IMG/VR virus record: IMGVR_UViG_3300032311_000329
Location: 1-39,121 of that record
Reading direction: 5' to 3' (one strand)
DNA length: 39,121 nt
DNA from: a virus
Below are positions 9,797 through 18,057 of this stretch, piece after piece. Under the pieces are notes generated by a model. The model was given only the letters and a program-made list of their open reading frames with translations, was not told where the DNA came from and searched no databases. Made by a program: the position numbers and the translations under genes. Each line of letters begins with the position of its first letter. Positions within the stretch are counted from its first letter, which is position 1.

Positions 9797-11707
9797 ATGT
9801 CATTAACTCCTAAATTATTGCAGCAAGGCGCAGCTGGTTCTGCGAGGCCAGTTTATATTGAAGATGTGTTTAGCACGTATCTTTATACAGGAAATGCAGG
9901 TACACAAACCATTACGAATGACATTGATTTATCGGGTAAGGGTGGATTGGTTTGGGCTAAGTTAAGAAACGCTGTTAATAATCATGCACTAATAGATACA
10001 GTCCGACCAATTGATAGAGTCTTGGATACGTCTTCCACAAGCGGCCAAAGTTTTAACGCATCAGCACTGACTAGTTTTAATAATAATGGTTTTACATTAG
10101 GCGGGACTAATGCAACAAACGGCTCTGGCTACACCTACGCCTCATGGACATTCCGAGAGCAAGCAAAGTTTTTTGATATTGTGACTTTGACCGCAGACGG
10201 TTCAGGTAATGCCACGTTTAGCCACAATCTTGGAACAACTCCCGGTTGTGTGATTTTAAAAAGAACAGACGGCATTAGTTCTTGGTATGTTTGGCACAGG
10301 TCACTTACATCAACCAATTATTCAATCAACCTTCACCAAACCGGCACACAGATGGATAACGGTTTTGCCTGGATTACGCCGAGTGCGTCCACCATATCAA
10401 TCAACGGCGGTTATTTGGGCGCAAGCACTCAATGGGTTGCCTACTTATTTGCCCACAACGCTGGAGGTTTTGGCCTGACGGGTTCGGACAACGTGATTTC
10501 GTGTGGGTCTTATGCAGGCGGCGCAGGTACAACCTTTGTTACACTCGGGTACGAGCCACAATTTATTTTGAAAAAGAATATAACCAGTTCTGGAAATTGG
10601 GTTATTTGCGACAACATGAGGGGGATGCCAACAGGAGGCAACAGTACATCTGATTTGTTCCCTAACACTGCTGGCGCCGAAACAGTTGCATCAGATGCAG
10701 ATGGCTATTTGTTTCCTACTGCTACTGGTTTTGGTGACGCAAACGCAAATAGCGGTCAAACATATATCTACATAGCCATCCGCAAAGGCCCGATGAAAGT
10801 GCCTACGGATGCGACTAAGGTTTACAAGCCTATCAACCGTATTGGCACAGGTGACGCCACTACGGTTAGCGGAGTTGGTTTTCCTCCAGATTTGCTTATT
10901 GCTGGATGCAGAACAAATACAGAATCAGCAATTTTAAATGATAGACTGAGGGGTAAAGGTCTTCCTTTTTATACAGATTCGGATGTTGTTGAACGTGCGG
11001 GTCAAAATTTAACTTTAACTCAGGATGGATGGAATACAACCTCATACACTGGTTATGACGCCAACCAAGGCACAGTAAATTACGTTAACTGGTTTTTCCG
11101 CCGGGCCCCCAGTTTCTTCGATATAGTTTGCTATACGGGAACGGGCAGCGGAACGCAAACTATTTCACACAACTTGGGTGTTACGCCAGAGTTGACTATC
11201 AACAAATCCAGAAGCGGTACAAGAGGTTGGACTGTTTATTACAACAACACAACATTTTTGCGTCTAAATCAAACCAATGCTGGAGCGGCTGAGTCTTTAC
11301 TTAGCCCCACATCCACAACTTTTAATGCTGCTTTGGGTGCTGGATTTGGTATGAATGCTGCGGAAACGTATGTAACATTCCTATTTGCCTCTTGTCCTGG
11401 TGTTTCCAAAGTTGGTTCATATACAGGTAATGGTTCAACACAAACAATCGATTGTGGCTTTGCGGCTGGTGCTAGGTTTATTCTCATCAAACGTACTAAT
11501 GCTTCTGGTGATTGGTATGTGTTTGATAGTATTCGAGGTATTGTTTCTGGAAATGATCCATTCTTAAAATTAAACACTAATGGTTTTGATACTTCATCTT
11601 ATGATGCTGTTGATCCAGCTAACTCTGGTTTTATTGTCAATAATGATGACACAAATTTTCCAATTAATGTAGCATCCGCCACATACATCTTTTTAGCAAT
11701 CGCATAA
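9797..11707 (+). CDS. Six-repeat DUF7483-like adhesin A (636 aa)
   Basis: The protein is almost entirely six tandem ~100-residue repeats, starting near residues 26, 127, 237, 349, 442 and 538. Each has the pattern Y-T-G-N-G..Q-T-I..H-N-L-G-x-x-P, then a K-R-T/K-S-R strand, W-x-V, a variable segment and a closing Y-x-x-F-L-F-A/YIFLAIA strand. This matches DUF7483-like concanavalin-type repeats of marine phage fibres. It is a paralogue of the 654-residue gene at 12770, with IEDVFSTYLYTGN near both N-termini and near-identical last repeats. Some internal repeats are clearly richer in G+C than neighbouring genes (57% at 11101-11160, counted by hand), suggesting imported repeats. A host-surface binding role is inferred. 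Confidence 0.8.
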   Translation: MSLTPKLLQQGAAGSARPVYIEDVFSTYLYTGNAGTQTITNDIDLSGKGGLVWAKLRNAVNNHALIDTVRPIDRVLDTSSTSGQSFNASALTSFNNNGFTLGGTNATNGSGYTYASWTFREQAKFFDIVTLTADGSGNATFSHNLGTTPGCVILKRTDGISSWYVWHRSLTSTNYSINLHQTGTQMDNGFAWITPSASTISINGGYLGASTQWVAYLFAHNAGGFGLTGSDNVISCGSYAGGAGTTFVTLGYEPQFILKKNITSSGNWVICDNMRGMPTGGNSTSDLFPNTAGAETVASDADGYLFPTATGFGDANANSGQTYIYIAIRKGPMKVPTDATKVYKPINRIGTGDATTVSGVGFPPDLLIAGCRTNTESAILNDRLRGKGLPFYTDSDVVERAGQNLTLTQDGWNTTSYTGYDANQGTVNYVNWFFRRAPSFFDIVCYTGTGSGTQTISHNLGVTPELTINKSRSGTRGWTVYYNNTTFLRLNQTNAGAAESLLSPTSTTFNAALGAGFGMNAAETYVTFLFASCPGVSKVGSYTGNGSTQTIDCGFAAGARFILIKRTNASGDWYVFDSIRGIVSGNDPFLKLNTNGFDTSSYDAVDPANSGFIVNNDDTNFPINVASATYIFLAIA

Positions 11708-11737
11708 ATAATACAGTTAGAGAATATCAATCTAACT
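11703..11737 (+). promoter_or_regulatory. Late-promoter-like CATAAATA with downstream 7-bp hairpin
   Basis: CATAAATA at 11703-11710 overlaps the stop of adhesin A and lies 49 bases before the ATG at 11760. Just downstream AGTTAGA (11715-11721) can pair with TCTAACT (11731-11737) around a nine-base loop, so a transcript from here would carry a small stem in its leader. There is no U-run, so it does not look like an intrinsic terminator. AAGGA (11749-11753) is six bases before the ATG and is not in the stem. Confidence 0.4.
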
Positions 11738-11759
11738 ATCCAAACATCAAGGAATAAAA

Positions 11760-12266
11760 ATGTCAGACTATAGAATCAGAGAAACAGGCCAAGTTTTAAG
11801 CCAAGGCGAAGTAAGACGCCTACATTGGAACACATCTTTCCCAGCAGTATGGGATGCATCTGTTTGTGAGTTTATTGGAATTGATCCAGTTCTACAAGCA
11901 CCACAACCAACTAATACAGACCCATTGAAAACAGTCCGTTTGAATGGTACTGTACAAGATAACTTAGGCAATTGGGTACAAAACTGGGAAGTAGTAGACC
12001 TGTTTGCAGACACCACAGTAGAAGGTGTAACAACAACTAAGGCTCAGCATGAAGAAGCTTTCATGGCCAAACGTAATACTGACCAATGGACACAAGTCCG
12101 TTCACAGAGAGATTCTTTGTTGAAAGATACAGATTGGTTATCCATCCGTGCCGCAGATACAGTTACTCCAATGCCAACAGAATGGTCTACATATCGCCAA
12201 GCATTAAGAGATGTTACAGAACAGTCTGACCCATTCAATATTGTGTGGCCAACTAAACCAGAATAA
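11760..12266 (+). CDS. Tail assembly chaperone-like protein (168 aa)
   Basis: The C-terminal part carries the signature of the phage tail assembly chaperone family (Phage_tail_APC): WTQVRSQRDSLLKDTDWL at about 116-133, then P-T-E-WSTYRQALRDV and a terminal IVWPTKPE. The N-terminal part (MSDYRIRETGQVLSQGEVRR) with VWDASVCEFIGIDPV resembles proteins encoded next to fibre genes that help fold or attach them. It sits directly after six-repeat adhesin A and before its paralogue, so these are its likely clients. It is expected to act in the cytoplasm during assembly and not to be in the virion. Confidence 0.78.
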   Translation: MSDYRIRETGQVLSQGEVRRLHWNTSFPAVWDASVCEFIGIDPVLQAPQPTNTDPLKTVRLNGTVQDNLGNWVQNWEVVDLFADTTVEGVTTTKAQHEEAFMAKRNTDQWTQVRSQRDSLLKDTDWLSIRAADTVTPMPTEWSTYRQALRDVTEQSDPFNIVWPTKPE

Positions 12267-12278
12267 GAGAATAAAAAA

Positions 12279-12770
12279 ATGGCTTTAACCAGAGTTAGTG
12301 GTAATTTAATTTCAAGTGGTACCGTAACTGGCACTCAATTAGCAACAAGTTTATCGACCGGTGGTCCTCTTACTGTTGGTGGTGCATTAACAGCGCCGAC
12401 AATAACTAGTAATGTAAATATTAGCGGCAACGTTAAAGCACAAACATACCAAGAAACATTCTCTAACGTTTCTATTGCATCTGGTAACATCACTTGCAAC
12501 TTGGCTAGTGCAACAATTTTTAAAACTGTAGTGACCTCTGCGGCCAATGTTATCTTTACTAGCCCACCACCTAGTCTGACAGGATTTAGTTTCTTAATTC
12601 AGTTGTCACAAACTGGAAGTTATGCTATCACATGGCCATCTAGTATTCAATGGCCATTAAACACAGCACCAACATTATCCACAACTGCTGGTTATGTTGA
12701 TACGATTGCTCTATACACTATTGATGGTGGAACAAACTATTACGGCACTTCAGTTCTAGGACAATTTTAA
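12279..12770 (+). CDS. Short tail fibre (163 aa)
   Basis: The N-terminus MALTRVSGNLISSGTVTGTQ with LATSLSTGGPLTVGG is a fibre shaft type. Residues ~70-163 form the same C-terminal domain as the fibre at 8930: F-L-I-Q-L, YAITWPSSIQWPLNTAPTLS and Y-Y-G-T-S-VLGQF. It lacks the YIGN attachment domain of that relative, so it looks like the same tip carried on a different N-terminus. Its stop overlaps the start of the second six-repeat adhesin by one base, mirroring the order fibre then six-repeat protein at 8930-11707. Confidence 0.77.
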   Translation: MALTRVSGNLISSGTVTGTQLATSLSTGGPLTVGGALTAPTITSNVNISGNVKAQTYQETFSNVSIASGNITCNLASATIFKTVVTSAANVIFTSPPPSLTGFSFLIQLSQTGSYAITWPSSIQWPLNTAPTLSTTAGYVDTIALYTIDGGTNYYGTSVLGQF

Positions 12771-14734
12771 TGAGTAAAGCTGCTTATAATGTTTATGCGG
12801 CCGGTGGTGCAGCAACGCCAACATATATTGAAGATGTGTTCAGTACGTACCTTTACACAGGTAATGGAGGCACACAAACTATTACCAATGGTATTGACTT
12901 GTCTACCAAGGGTGGTTTAGTTTGGACAAAATGTAGAAATGTTAATAGTTATCATGGTTTAATTGATACAGCTCGTGGAGTAAACAACGCTATTTATTCT
13001 AATGTAACAACAGAACAACAAGGTATTGGTGGAATAACTGCGTTTAATACTAATGGCTATTCATTAGATAATCAAAATATCTTTAATGATAATAGTTTAA
13101 GTCAAATTTACGCCTCATGGACATTCCGCAAGCAACCAAAGTTCTTTGATATTGTGACTTATACGGGGAATTCGACAGCAAGCCGCCAGATTTCGCACAA
13201 TCTTGGGAGCACCCCCGGTTGCATTATCATCAAGTCAACCACAGGGGGAACTGCTGGTTATCCTTGGATTGTTTGGCACACAAGTTTGTCAGTAAATACT
13301 TATTTGCAACTCAACGCCACTGACGCAGCGCAAAGTTCTTCGGCATATGTGAGCGCAGTATCAAGCACCACGTTCACAATCAATTCAAGTCAGGCTGCAA
13401 ACTTGACTGGCGATTCTTATGTAGCCTACCTATTCGCCCACAACGCAGGAGGCTTTGGTCTGACTGGATCAGACAATGTAATTTCGTGTGGGTCTTATAC
13501 AGGAAATGGTGCGGCTAGTAATCCAATAACACTTGGCTATGAACCGCAATGGGTTCTATTAAAACGTACAGATATTACTGGTGATTGGGGTATTCTTGAC
13601 ACAATGCGTGGATGGAGTTATGGCGATGAAGGCGTTTTAAAACCTAATACATCGGGTGCTACAGATAATGGGAATACCGAGGGAAATCCAACTGCTACTG
13701 GCTTTGATATTGGTAACGGAAATTACAACATCAATACCCGAACCTACATCTACGTAGCCATCCGCCGTGGCCCGATGAAAACTCCTACGACTGGTACAAG
13801 TGTGTTTTATCCTACAACTTATACTGGTAATTCAGCGCAATCTCAAAATGTTGGTTTTAATGGAGATTTATTATTCATTAAACAAAGACAATCTGCTGGA
13901 GACCGTTCTGTGTTTGTTGACAGACCACGAGGCCTTCGTTTGTTGGATGGTGCAAATTCCACAGCTGAATATACACCATCTGATTTTGGACTTTCAGATA
14001 GTCAATTTCCAAGTTTTACTAAATCTAACAATATAAGTAATTATGCTTATATTCCTGTAGGTGATGCAGGTTGGAACGGATCAACTAACACATATTTCAA
14101 TTATGTATTCCGAAGAGCTCCAGGATTTTTTGATATAGTTTGTTATTCTGGTTCAGGTTCCACTTCAGCTGTTTCACACAATCTTGGAGTTCAACCTGAA
14201 TTGATTTTTTACAAATCTCGCACAAACAATGCAAACTGGATTGTGCATACCCCAGATTTAATTTCACAAACTAAATTTTTGAGACTTAATTCAACTGATG
14301 CAGCTGCACTAAATTCAACTCAAGCTTATACAAATAGTGGTACACCAACAAGTACAACTATTACTCCAGGTAGTTATCAATTAAATACAACATCATGGAC
14401 ATATGTTGCTTATCTTTTTGCCACCTGTCCTGGTGTTTCCAAAGTAGGAACATATACAGGTAATGGTTCATCACAAACTATCGACTGTGGTTTTGCAGCT
14501 GGTGCTAGATTTATTCTCATCAAACGCACAGATAATACTGGTTATTGGTATGTGTTTGATACTGCTCGTGGCATTGTTTCAGGAAATGATCCATTTTCAT
14601 TGAATCTCGCATCAACAGAAACTACAGGATATGACCTTATTGATCCAGCAAACTCAGGTTTCATTGTGAATGATGATGCTACGTATCCAATCAATGCTAG
14701 TGGCGGCACCTACATCTTCCTTGCAATTGCATGA
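12770..14734 (+). CDS. Six-repeat DUF7483-like adhesin B (654 aa)
   Basis: A paralogue of the gene at 9797 with the same architecture. Six repeats start near residues 26, 127, 241, 350, 455 and 558, each built on YTGN-type strands, I-S-HNLG-x-x-P or GFAAGARFILIKRT, and a closing strand ending Y-V-A-YLFA or YIFLAIA. Repeats 2 and 6 are closest to adhesin A (NAGGFGLTGSDN and CGFAAGARFILIKRT in both), while repeats 1, 3 and 4 differ more, as expected if recognition surfaces vary. The gene starts on the last base of the preceding stop. No catalytic motif is visible; receptor binding is inferred from family and neighbours. Confidence 0.8.
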   Translation: MSKAAYNVYAAGGAATPTYIEDVFSTYLYTGNGGTQTITNGIDLSTKGGLVWTKCRNVNSYHGLIDTARGVNNAIYSNVTTEQQGIGGITAFNTNGYSLDNQNIFNDNSLSQIYASWTFRKQPKFFDIVTYTGNSTASRQISHNLGSTPGCIIIKSTTGGTAGYPWIVWHTSLSVNTYLQLNATDAAQSSSAYVSAVSSTTFTINSSQAANLTGDSYVAYLFAHNAGGFGLTGSDNVISCGSYTGNGAASNPITLGYEPQWVLLKRTDITGDWGILDTMRGWSYGDEGVLKPNTSGATDNGNTEGNPTATGFDIGNGNYNINTRTYIYVAIRRGPMKTPTTGTSVFYPTTYTGNSAQSQNVGFNGDLLFIKQRQSAGDRSVFVDRPRGLRLLDGANSTAEYTPSDFGLSDSQFPSFTKSNNISNYAYIPVGDAGWNGSTNTYFNYVFRRAPGFFDIVCYSGSGSTSAVSHNLGVQPELIFYKSRTNNANWIVHTPDLISQTKFLRLNSTDAAALNSTQAYTNSGTPTSTTITPGSYQLNTTSWTYVAYLFATCPGVSKVGTYTGNGSSQTIDCGFAAGARFILIKRTDNTGYWYVFDTARGIVSGNDPFSLNLASTETTGYDLIDPANSGFIVNDDATYPINASGGTYIFLAIA

Positions 14735-14763
14735 TAAATAGAATAAACCCAACAACATAAATA
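14733..14763 (+). promoter_or_regulatory. Two late-promoter-like octamers upstream of fibre 14771
   Basis: GATAAATA at 14733-14740 overlaps the stop of adhesin B, and CATAAATA lies at 14756-14763. Both are one base from the T4 late consensus. The first leaves a 30-base leader before the ATG at 14771; the second only seven bases. This gap is one of few in the window where two such octamers occur together. Confidence 0.4.
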
Positions 14764-14770
14764 AAGAATT

Positions 14771-15628
14771 ATGGCTTACATCGGAAATTCTCCCAGTTCA
14801 GCAACATTTGCTATTGACACCTTTAGTGGTGACAATACAACTGTTAACTTCACCTTACGTCAAGCACCATTAGCAACAAGTTCTATTATAGTGTTTGTTG
14901 GTGGTATTCGTCAACAAACAGACTCATATAGTCTTAGCAGTACAACACTTGTATTCTCTGAAGCTCCTCCGTTGGGAACAAATAACGTTGAGGTATTATT
15001 CTTAGGTTTGGGTGCAAGCGCTTCTATTCCATCCGATGGTTCTGTAACAACAATAAAGATTCTTCCTGGTGCAGTAACCGGTGATAAGTTGGGTTTAACA
15101 GCAATTAACGCTAATAACATTGTTGATGGCTCAATTACTGGTAATAAACTAGGCCTGACTTCTATTAACGCTAATAACATTGTTGATGCCTCAATTACTG
15201 GTGCTAAGTTATCATCTACACTTACAACAGGAAACATAAACTTTGTCGGTGCAACTAGTTTCTTGAGCACCGTGTATGAGACTGCAAACGTTTCTACATT
15301 GATGGGTTCAACAACAACTATCAATGTATCTCAACCACTCTTAGTGTTTACTGCCAACTCATCAGCAAACTCAACTGTTAACTTTGTTGGACTTGGTGGT
15401 ATGCCAGTTGGTAATACTGCATCGTTTGTGATTATCAATCCAAACAGTTCAACACCAAAATACATAAGTGGATTCCAAATTGATGGAAGTTCTATTACTC
15501 CAAAATGGGCAGGCGGTGCACCAGCTTCTATTACTCCTGCGAACACAGACATTTACACAGTAACAGTTATTAAAACTGCTGCAACTCCAACATATAACGT
15601 TTTTGCATCTGTACAAAGTTTCTATTAA
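14771..15628 (+). CDS. Short tail fibre, YIGN-type (285 aa)
   Basis: The N-terminal attachment domain (MAYIGNSPSSATFAIDTFSG, N-F-T-L-R-Q-A-P, IIVFVGGIRQQ, L-V-F-S-E-A-PP; residues 1-80) is paralogous to the fibre at 8930. A shaft follows with a 20-residue unit, INANNIVDxSITGxKLG-type, in two full copies and one part (15069-15210). The C-terminal beta domain (about 170-285) includes ANSSANSTVNFVGLGGMPVG. It precedes the first glycine-rich adhesin by two bases and could carry it or alternate with it. Confidence 0.78.
   Translation: MAYIGNSPSSATFAIDTFSGDNTTVNFTLRQAPLATSSIIVFVGGIRQQTDSYSLSSTTLVFSEAPPLGTNNVEVLFLGLGASASIPSDGSVTTIKILPGAVTGDKLGLTAINANNIVDGSITGNKLGLTSINANNIVDASITGAKLSSTLTTGNINFVGATSFLSTVYETANVSTLMGSTTTINVSQPLLVFTANSSANSTVNFVGLGGMPVGNTASFVIINPNSSTPKYISGFQIDGSSITPKWAGGAPASITPANTDIYTVTVIKTAATPTYNVFASVQSFY
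15069..15210 (+). repeat. 60-bp tandem repeat in fibre shaft
   Basis: The sequence repeats with an exact 60-base period, encoding a 20-residue fibre unit. A block of 25 bases (15104-15128) recurs without change at 15164-15188. A third, partial copy follows. Substitutions elsewhere in the unit are partly silent, so the duplication is not brand new. Confidence 0.8.
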
Positions 15629-15630
15629 TT

Positions 15631-16572
15631 ATGCCTTTACAAAGAAAATTTACTGGTTCCATAAGAACGACCTTTAAGAAAGGTGGCGGCCTAAGATTTA
15701 TAGGACAACAAGCTTACAATAGTTCTGGTACATTCACATGGGTTGCACCTCCAGGCATTACTTCAGTTTCTGCTGTAGTGGTAGGCGGAGGAGGCGGCGC
15801 CGGTGGTAATGGATTCAATTGTTGTAGTAGTTATTTGTCAGGTAGCGCAGGCGGTGGAGGAAACTTACGTTATGTGAATAATATTACTGTAGTACCAGGA
15901 AATTCATATTGTGTTGTTGTTGGAGCTGGAGGCAATCCTGGCGGTGCATCATATTGGACAGGTTATGGGGCAGATGGCCAAGTTGGCAATTTTGGTTATG
16001 GAAGTTCTTTTGCTGGCGTTGTTGGCGCTAAAGGTGGAGGTGGAGGTGCCGGAGGTACTATCTATGCAGGCGGTGGCGGAACAGGCGGCGCTGGATCAGG
16101 AACAAATATAGGTACTGGTGGTACTGGTGGTAATGGTGGTTCTGGTCAATGTGGAAATTTTTGGACTGCGGCTGGTGGCGGCGGTGCTGGAGGTTATTCA
16201 GGTAATGGTGGTAATGGCATAACTGGTTCATATGTTGCTTATGCTGGTTCAGGTGGTGGTGGCGGCGGCGGCGGAAGTATGCCAAGCACTAGTAGTGGTT
16301 CAGCTGGCGGCGGCGGCGGTGTAGGATTACTTGGTGAAGGTACCAGTGGATTTGCTGGTGGAAGTCAAGGTTGTAATTATTATGCCGGTGGCCGAGGTGG
16401 TGGAGGTTCAGGCGGAACTGGCGGTGGATATACTGGCGGCGGCGGAGCTGCAGGCGGTGGTGGTGGAGGTACGGGAAGATGTGCCGGCAACGGTGGAGCT
16501 GCAGGCGGTGTTCGTATTATTTGGCCAGGAACTACTAGACAATTTCCTTCAACTAACACTGGCGATTTATAA
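15631..16572 (+). CDS. Glycine-rich adhesin A (313 aa)
   Basis: A short basic N-terminus (MPLQRKFTGSIRTTFKKGGG) and a beta segment (SSGTFTWVAPPGITSVSAVV, about 31-51) lead into about 245 residues dominated by glycine in GGGGG, GGTGG and GGAGG runs. The end is GVRIIWPGTTRQF. This is the glycine-rich phage tip type (compare the gp38 adhesin of T2/T6-like phages, whose tip folds as a packed polyglycine-II sandwich); the segment after the first GGGGG differs from adhesin B. It is followed by a chaperone-like gene. The proline-rich reading frame on the other strand is an artefact of the glycine codons. Confidence 0.78.
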   Translation: MPLQRKFTGSIRTTFKKGGGLRFIGQQAYNSSGTFTWVAPPGITSVSAVVVGGGGGAGGNGFNCCSSYLSGSAGGGGNLRYVNNITVVPGNSYCVVVGAGGNPGGASYWTGYGADGQVGNFGYGSSFAGVVGAKGGGGGAGGTIYAGGGGTGGAGSGTNIGTGGTGGNGGSGQCGNFWTAAGGGGAGGYSGNGGNGITGSYVAYAGSGGGGGGGGSMPSTSSGSAGGGGGVGLLGEGTSGFAGGSQGCNYYAGGRGGGGSGGTGGGYTGGGGAAGGGGGGTGRCAGNGGAAGGVRIIWPGTTRQFPSTNTGDL

Positions 16573-16581
16573 GGATTCATT

Positions 16582-17073
16582 ATGAGACTTTTTATTCAAA
16601 TAAGAGACGGACAACCTTTCAAACATCCAATTTTTGAAGATAATTTTGTAGAAGCTTTTCCTGATGTAGATATTGATAATTTACCTCCAGAGTTTTGTGA
16701 GTTCATAAGAGTTGAAAAACCTTCTCTCGGTGTATATGAAGTTATGGAAGCAGAAACACCAACATACGAATTAATTGATGGTGTGTACACAGACGTTTGG
16801 CATAAACGAAACATGACTGATGAAGAAAAGTCTGCTAAACAACAAGAAGTTAAAGATAGATGGGATTTATCACCAATTAAAGATAATTTTTCAGCATGGA
16901 CATTTAACGAAGAAACCTGTTCTTATCAACCGCCCATTTCTTATCCTGATGATGAAAATAAATACTTCTGGCAAGGAACAACTTCATCGTGGGTTCTGTT
17001 GCCTACATATCCAGACGATGGAAAAAAATACAAATTGAATTTTTCCTCTGCTACTTGGGTAGAAGTAACATAA
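16582..17073 (+). CDS. Fibre chaperone-like protein (163 aa)
   Basis: The product starts MRLFIQIRDGQPFKHPIFED and contains EFIRVEKPSLGVYEVMEAE (about 47-65), VYTDVWHKRNMTDEEK (about 74-89), and two YPDD(E/G) turns in the C-terminal half. Proteins of this plan, with a V-x-D-V-W..R-x-MT-x-EEK stretch, occur after fibre genes in T4-like cyanophages and related viruses; an assembly role is inferred. AAGGA (16571-16575) overlapping the previous stop is six bases before the ATG, so translation is probably coupled to glycine-rich adhesin A. Confidence 0.65.
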   Translation: MRLFIQIRDGQPFKHPIFEDNFVEAFPDVDIDNLPPEFCEFIRVEKPSLGVYEVMEAETPTYELIDGVYTDVWHKRNMTDEEKSAKQQEVKDRWDLSPIKDNFSAWTFNEETCSYQPPISYPDDENKYFWQGTTSSWVLLPTYPDDGKKYKLNFSSATWVEVT

Positions 17074-17091
17074 CATTTTCAGAATTATATT

Positions 17092-17778
17092 ATGACAAAA
17101 ATGACAACTAAAAAGAAAAATAAATCTAAAAAAGAAGGTATACTTGAAGTTTCTGTACATTTTCCGTGTGCTGTTTACTTGATTGAAAAACCAGAATTTT
17201 TAGAAACAGTTAATAAAATTTCTGAAGAAGGCCTTGAGGCCTCTAGAAAAAACCAAGAAATTGACGAGATTTATCCAGTTGTAATGAGTGGTAATTTTTA
17301 TAATGATTCACGATTGGATGAATTTGCTGAGTTCATCGGTTCAACTGCTTGGAATATCCTAAATGAACAGGGATATGATATGCAAAACCTATCGGTTGGA
17401 TTGTCAGAAATGTGGACACAAGAACACCATAAACATTCATCTATGGAACAACACGTTCATGGAGCAGGTTTGCAAATTATTGGATTCTATTTTTTGGAAA
17501 CACCAGAAAACTGTTCGAAGGTTGTATTCCATGACCCCAGACCAGGCAAAGTACAAATTGATTTACCTGAACAGAATATGTACAATGTTACTCAAGCCAG
17601 TAAGATGGTCAATTTCCAACCAAAACCTGGTTTATTGATATTTGCTAATTCATGGTTACCACATTCATTTAGTAAGCATGCTTCGGATGAACCTATCAAG
17701 TTCGTACATTTCAACTTAACTGTGGTTCCTGCTCAACAAAACTATTGCGACACACCTCCTCAAGCTGAGGTTATATGA
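17092..17778 (+). CDS. 2OG-Fe(II) oxygenase-like protein (228 aa)
   Basis: A lysine-rich start is followed by a jelly-roll oxygenase pattern of the 2OG-FeII_Oxy_5 type: EQHVHG with H121 and H123, GFYFLETPE, FHDPR at 146-150, KPGLLIFANSWLPHSF with H191, and K203 before FVHFN near 203-208. H121/H123 and H191 are the likely iron ligands, and K203 stands where an arginine usually contacts 2-oxoglutarate. The family hydroxylates proteins or small molecules and is frequent in T4-like phages of marine bacteria. It lies between the two glycine-rich adhesins, so a virion protein is a possible substrate (inference). The start overlaps no neighbour. The next gene begins within its stop (ATGA). Confidence 0.8.
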   Translation: MTKMTTKKKNKSKKEGILEVSVHFPCAVYLIEKPEFLETVNKISEEGLEASRKNQEIDEIYPVVMSGNFYNDSRLDEFAEFIGSTAWNILNEQGYDMQNLSVGLSEMWTQEHHKHSSMEQHVHGAGLQIIGFYFLETPENCSKVVFHDPRPGKVQIDLPEQNMYNVTQASKMVNFQPKPGLLIFANSWLPHSFSKHASDEPIKFVHFNLTVVPAQQNYCDTPPQAEVI

Positions 17779-18023
17779 ACACTTATCAAATTAGGTTTAA
17801 TAAAAGTCGTGGACAATCTGGACGTGGAACAATAGACCATGTTTGGCGTGTGTTTGAGAATGGTAAAGAATACTTGTTTAAGAATTTAGATATTACTGCA
17901 CCTGTTAAGAGTGAGAAGGATGCAAATGGAGTGGATTATAATGTAACTTGCCAAGGCTATATGTCAATTGATAGGATTAATTCAACTGCCATCATTACAC
18001 CAAGCCAGCAAAAAGATAAATAA
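17775..18023 (+). CDS. Conserved small phage protein (82 aa)
   Basis: The ATG overlaps the oxygenase stop (ATGA), so the two are translationally coupled. The sequence begins MNTYQIRFNKSRGQSGRGT and contains DHVWRVFENGKEYLFK (about 21-36). I recognise this plan from T4-like marine phages, often close to oxygenase or fibre genes, but no function is known to me. The N-terminus is basic and the rest looks like a small beta fold. Coupling suggests it may work with the oxygenase, which is inference. Confidence 0.65.
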   Translation: MNTYQIRFNKSRGQSGRGTIDHVWRVFENGKEYLFKNLDITAPVKSEKDANGVDYNVTCQGYMSIDRINSTAIITPSQQKDK

Positions 18024-18040
18024 GCACTACAGACTAAATA
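18015..18040 (+). promoter_or_regulatory. Late-promoter-like motifs upstream of glycine-rich adhesin B
   Basis: GATAAATA at 18015-18022 and ACTAAATA at 18033-18040 precede the ATG at 18058. The second is embedded in GACTAAATAGG, an 11-base string repeated exactly at 19542-19552 inside the hairpin loop before the gene at 19573. The shared flanks make GACTAAATAGG a better promoter candidate than the octamer alone. Confidence 0.45.
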
Positions 18041-18057
18041 GGTAAAAAGAAAAAACT

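Noticed and set aside
16380-16580. Minus-strand proline-rich frame
   Set aside because: It is the complement of the glycine-codon runs of glycine-rich adhesin A.
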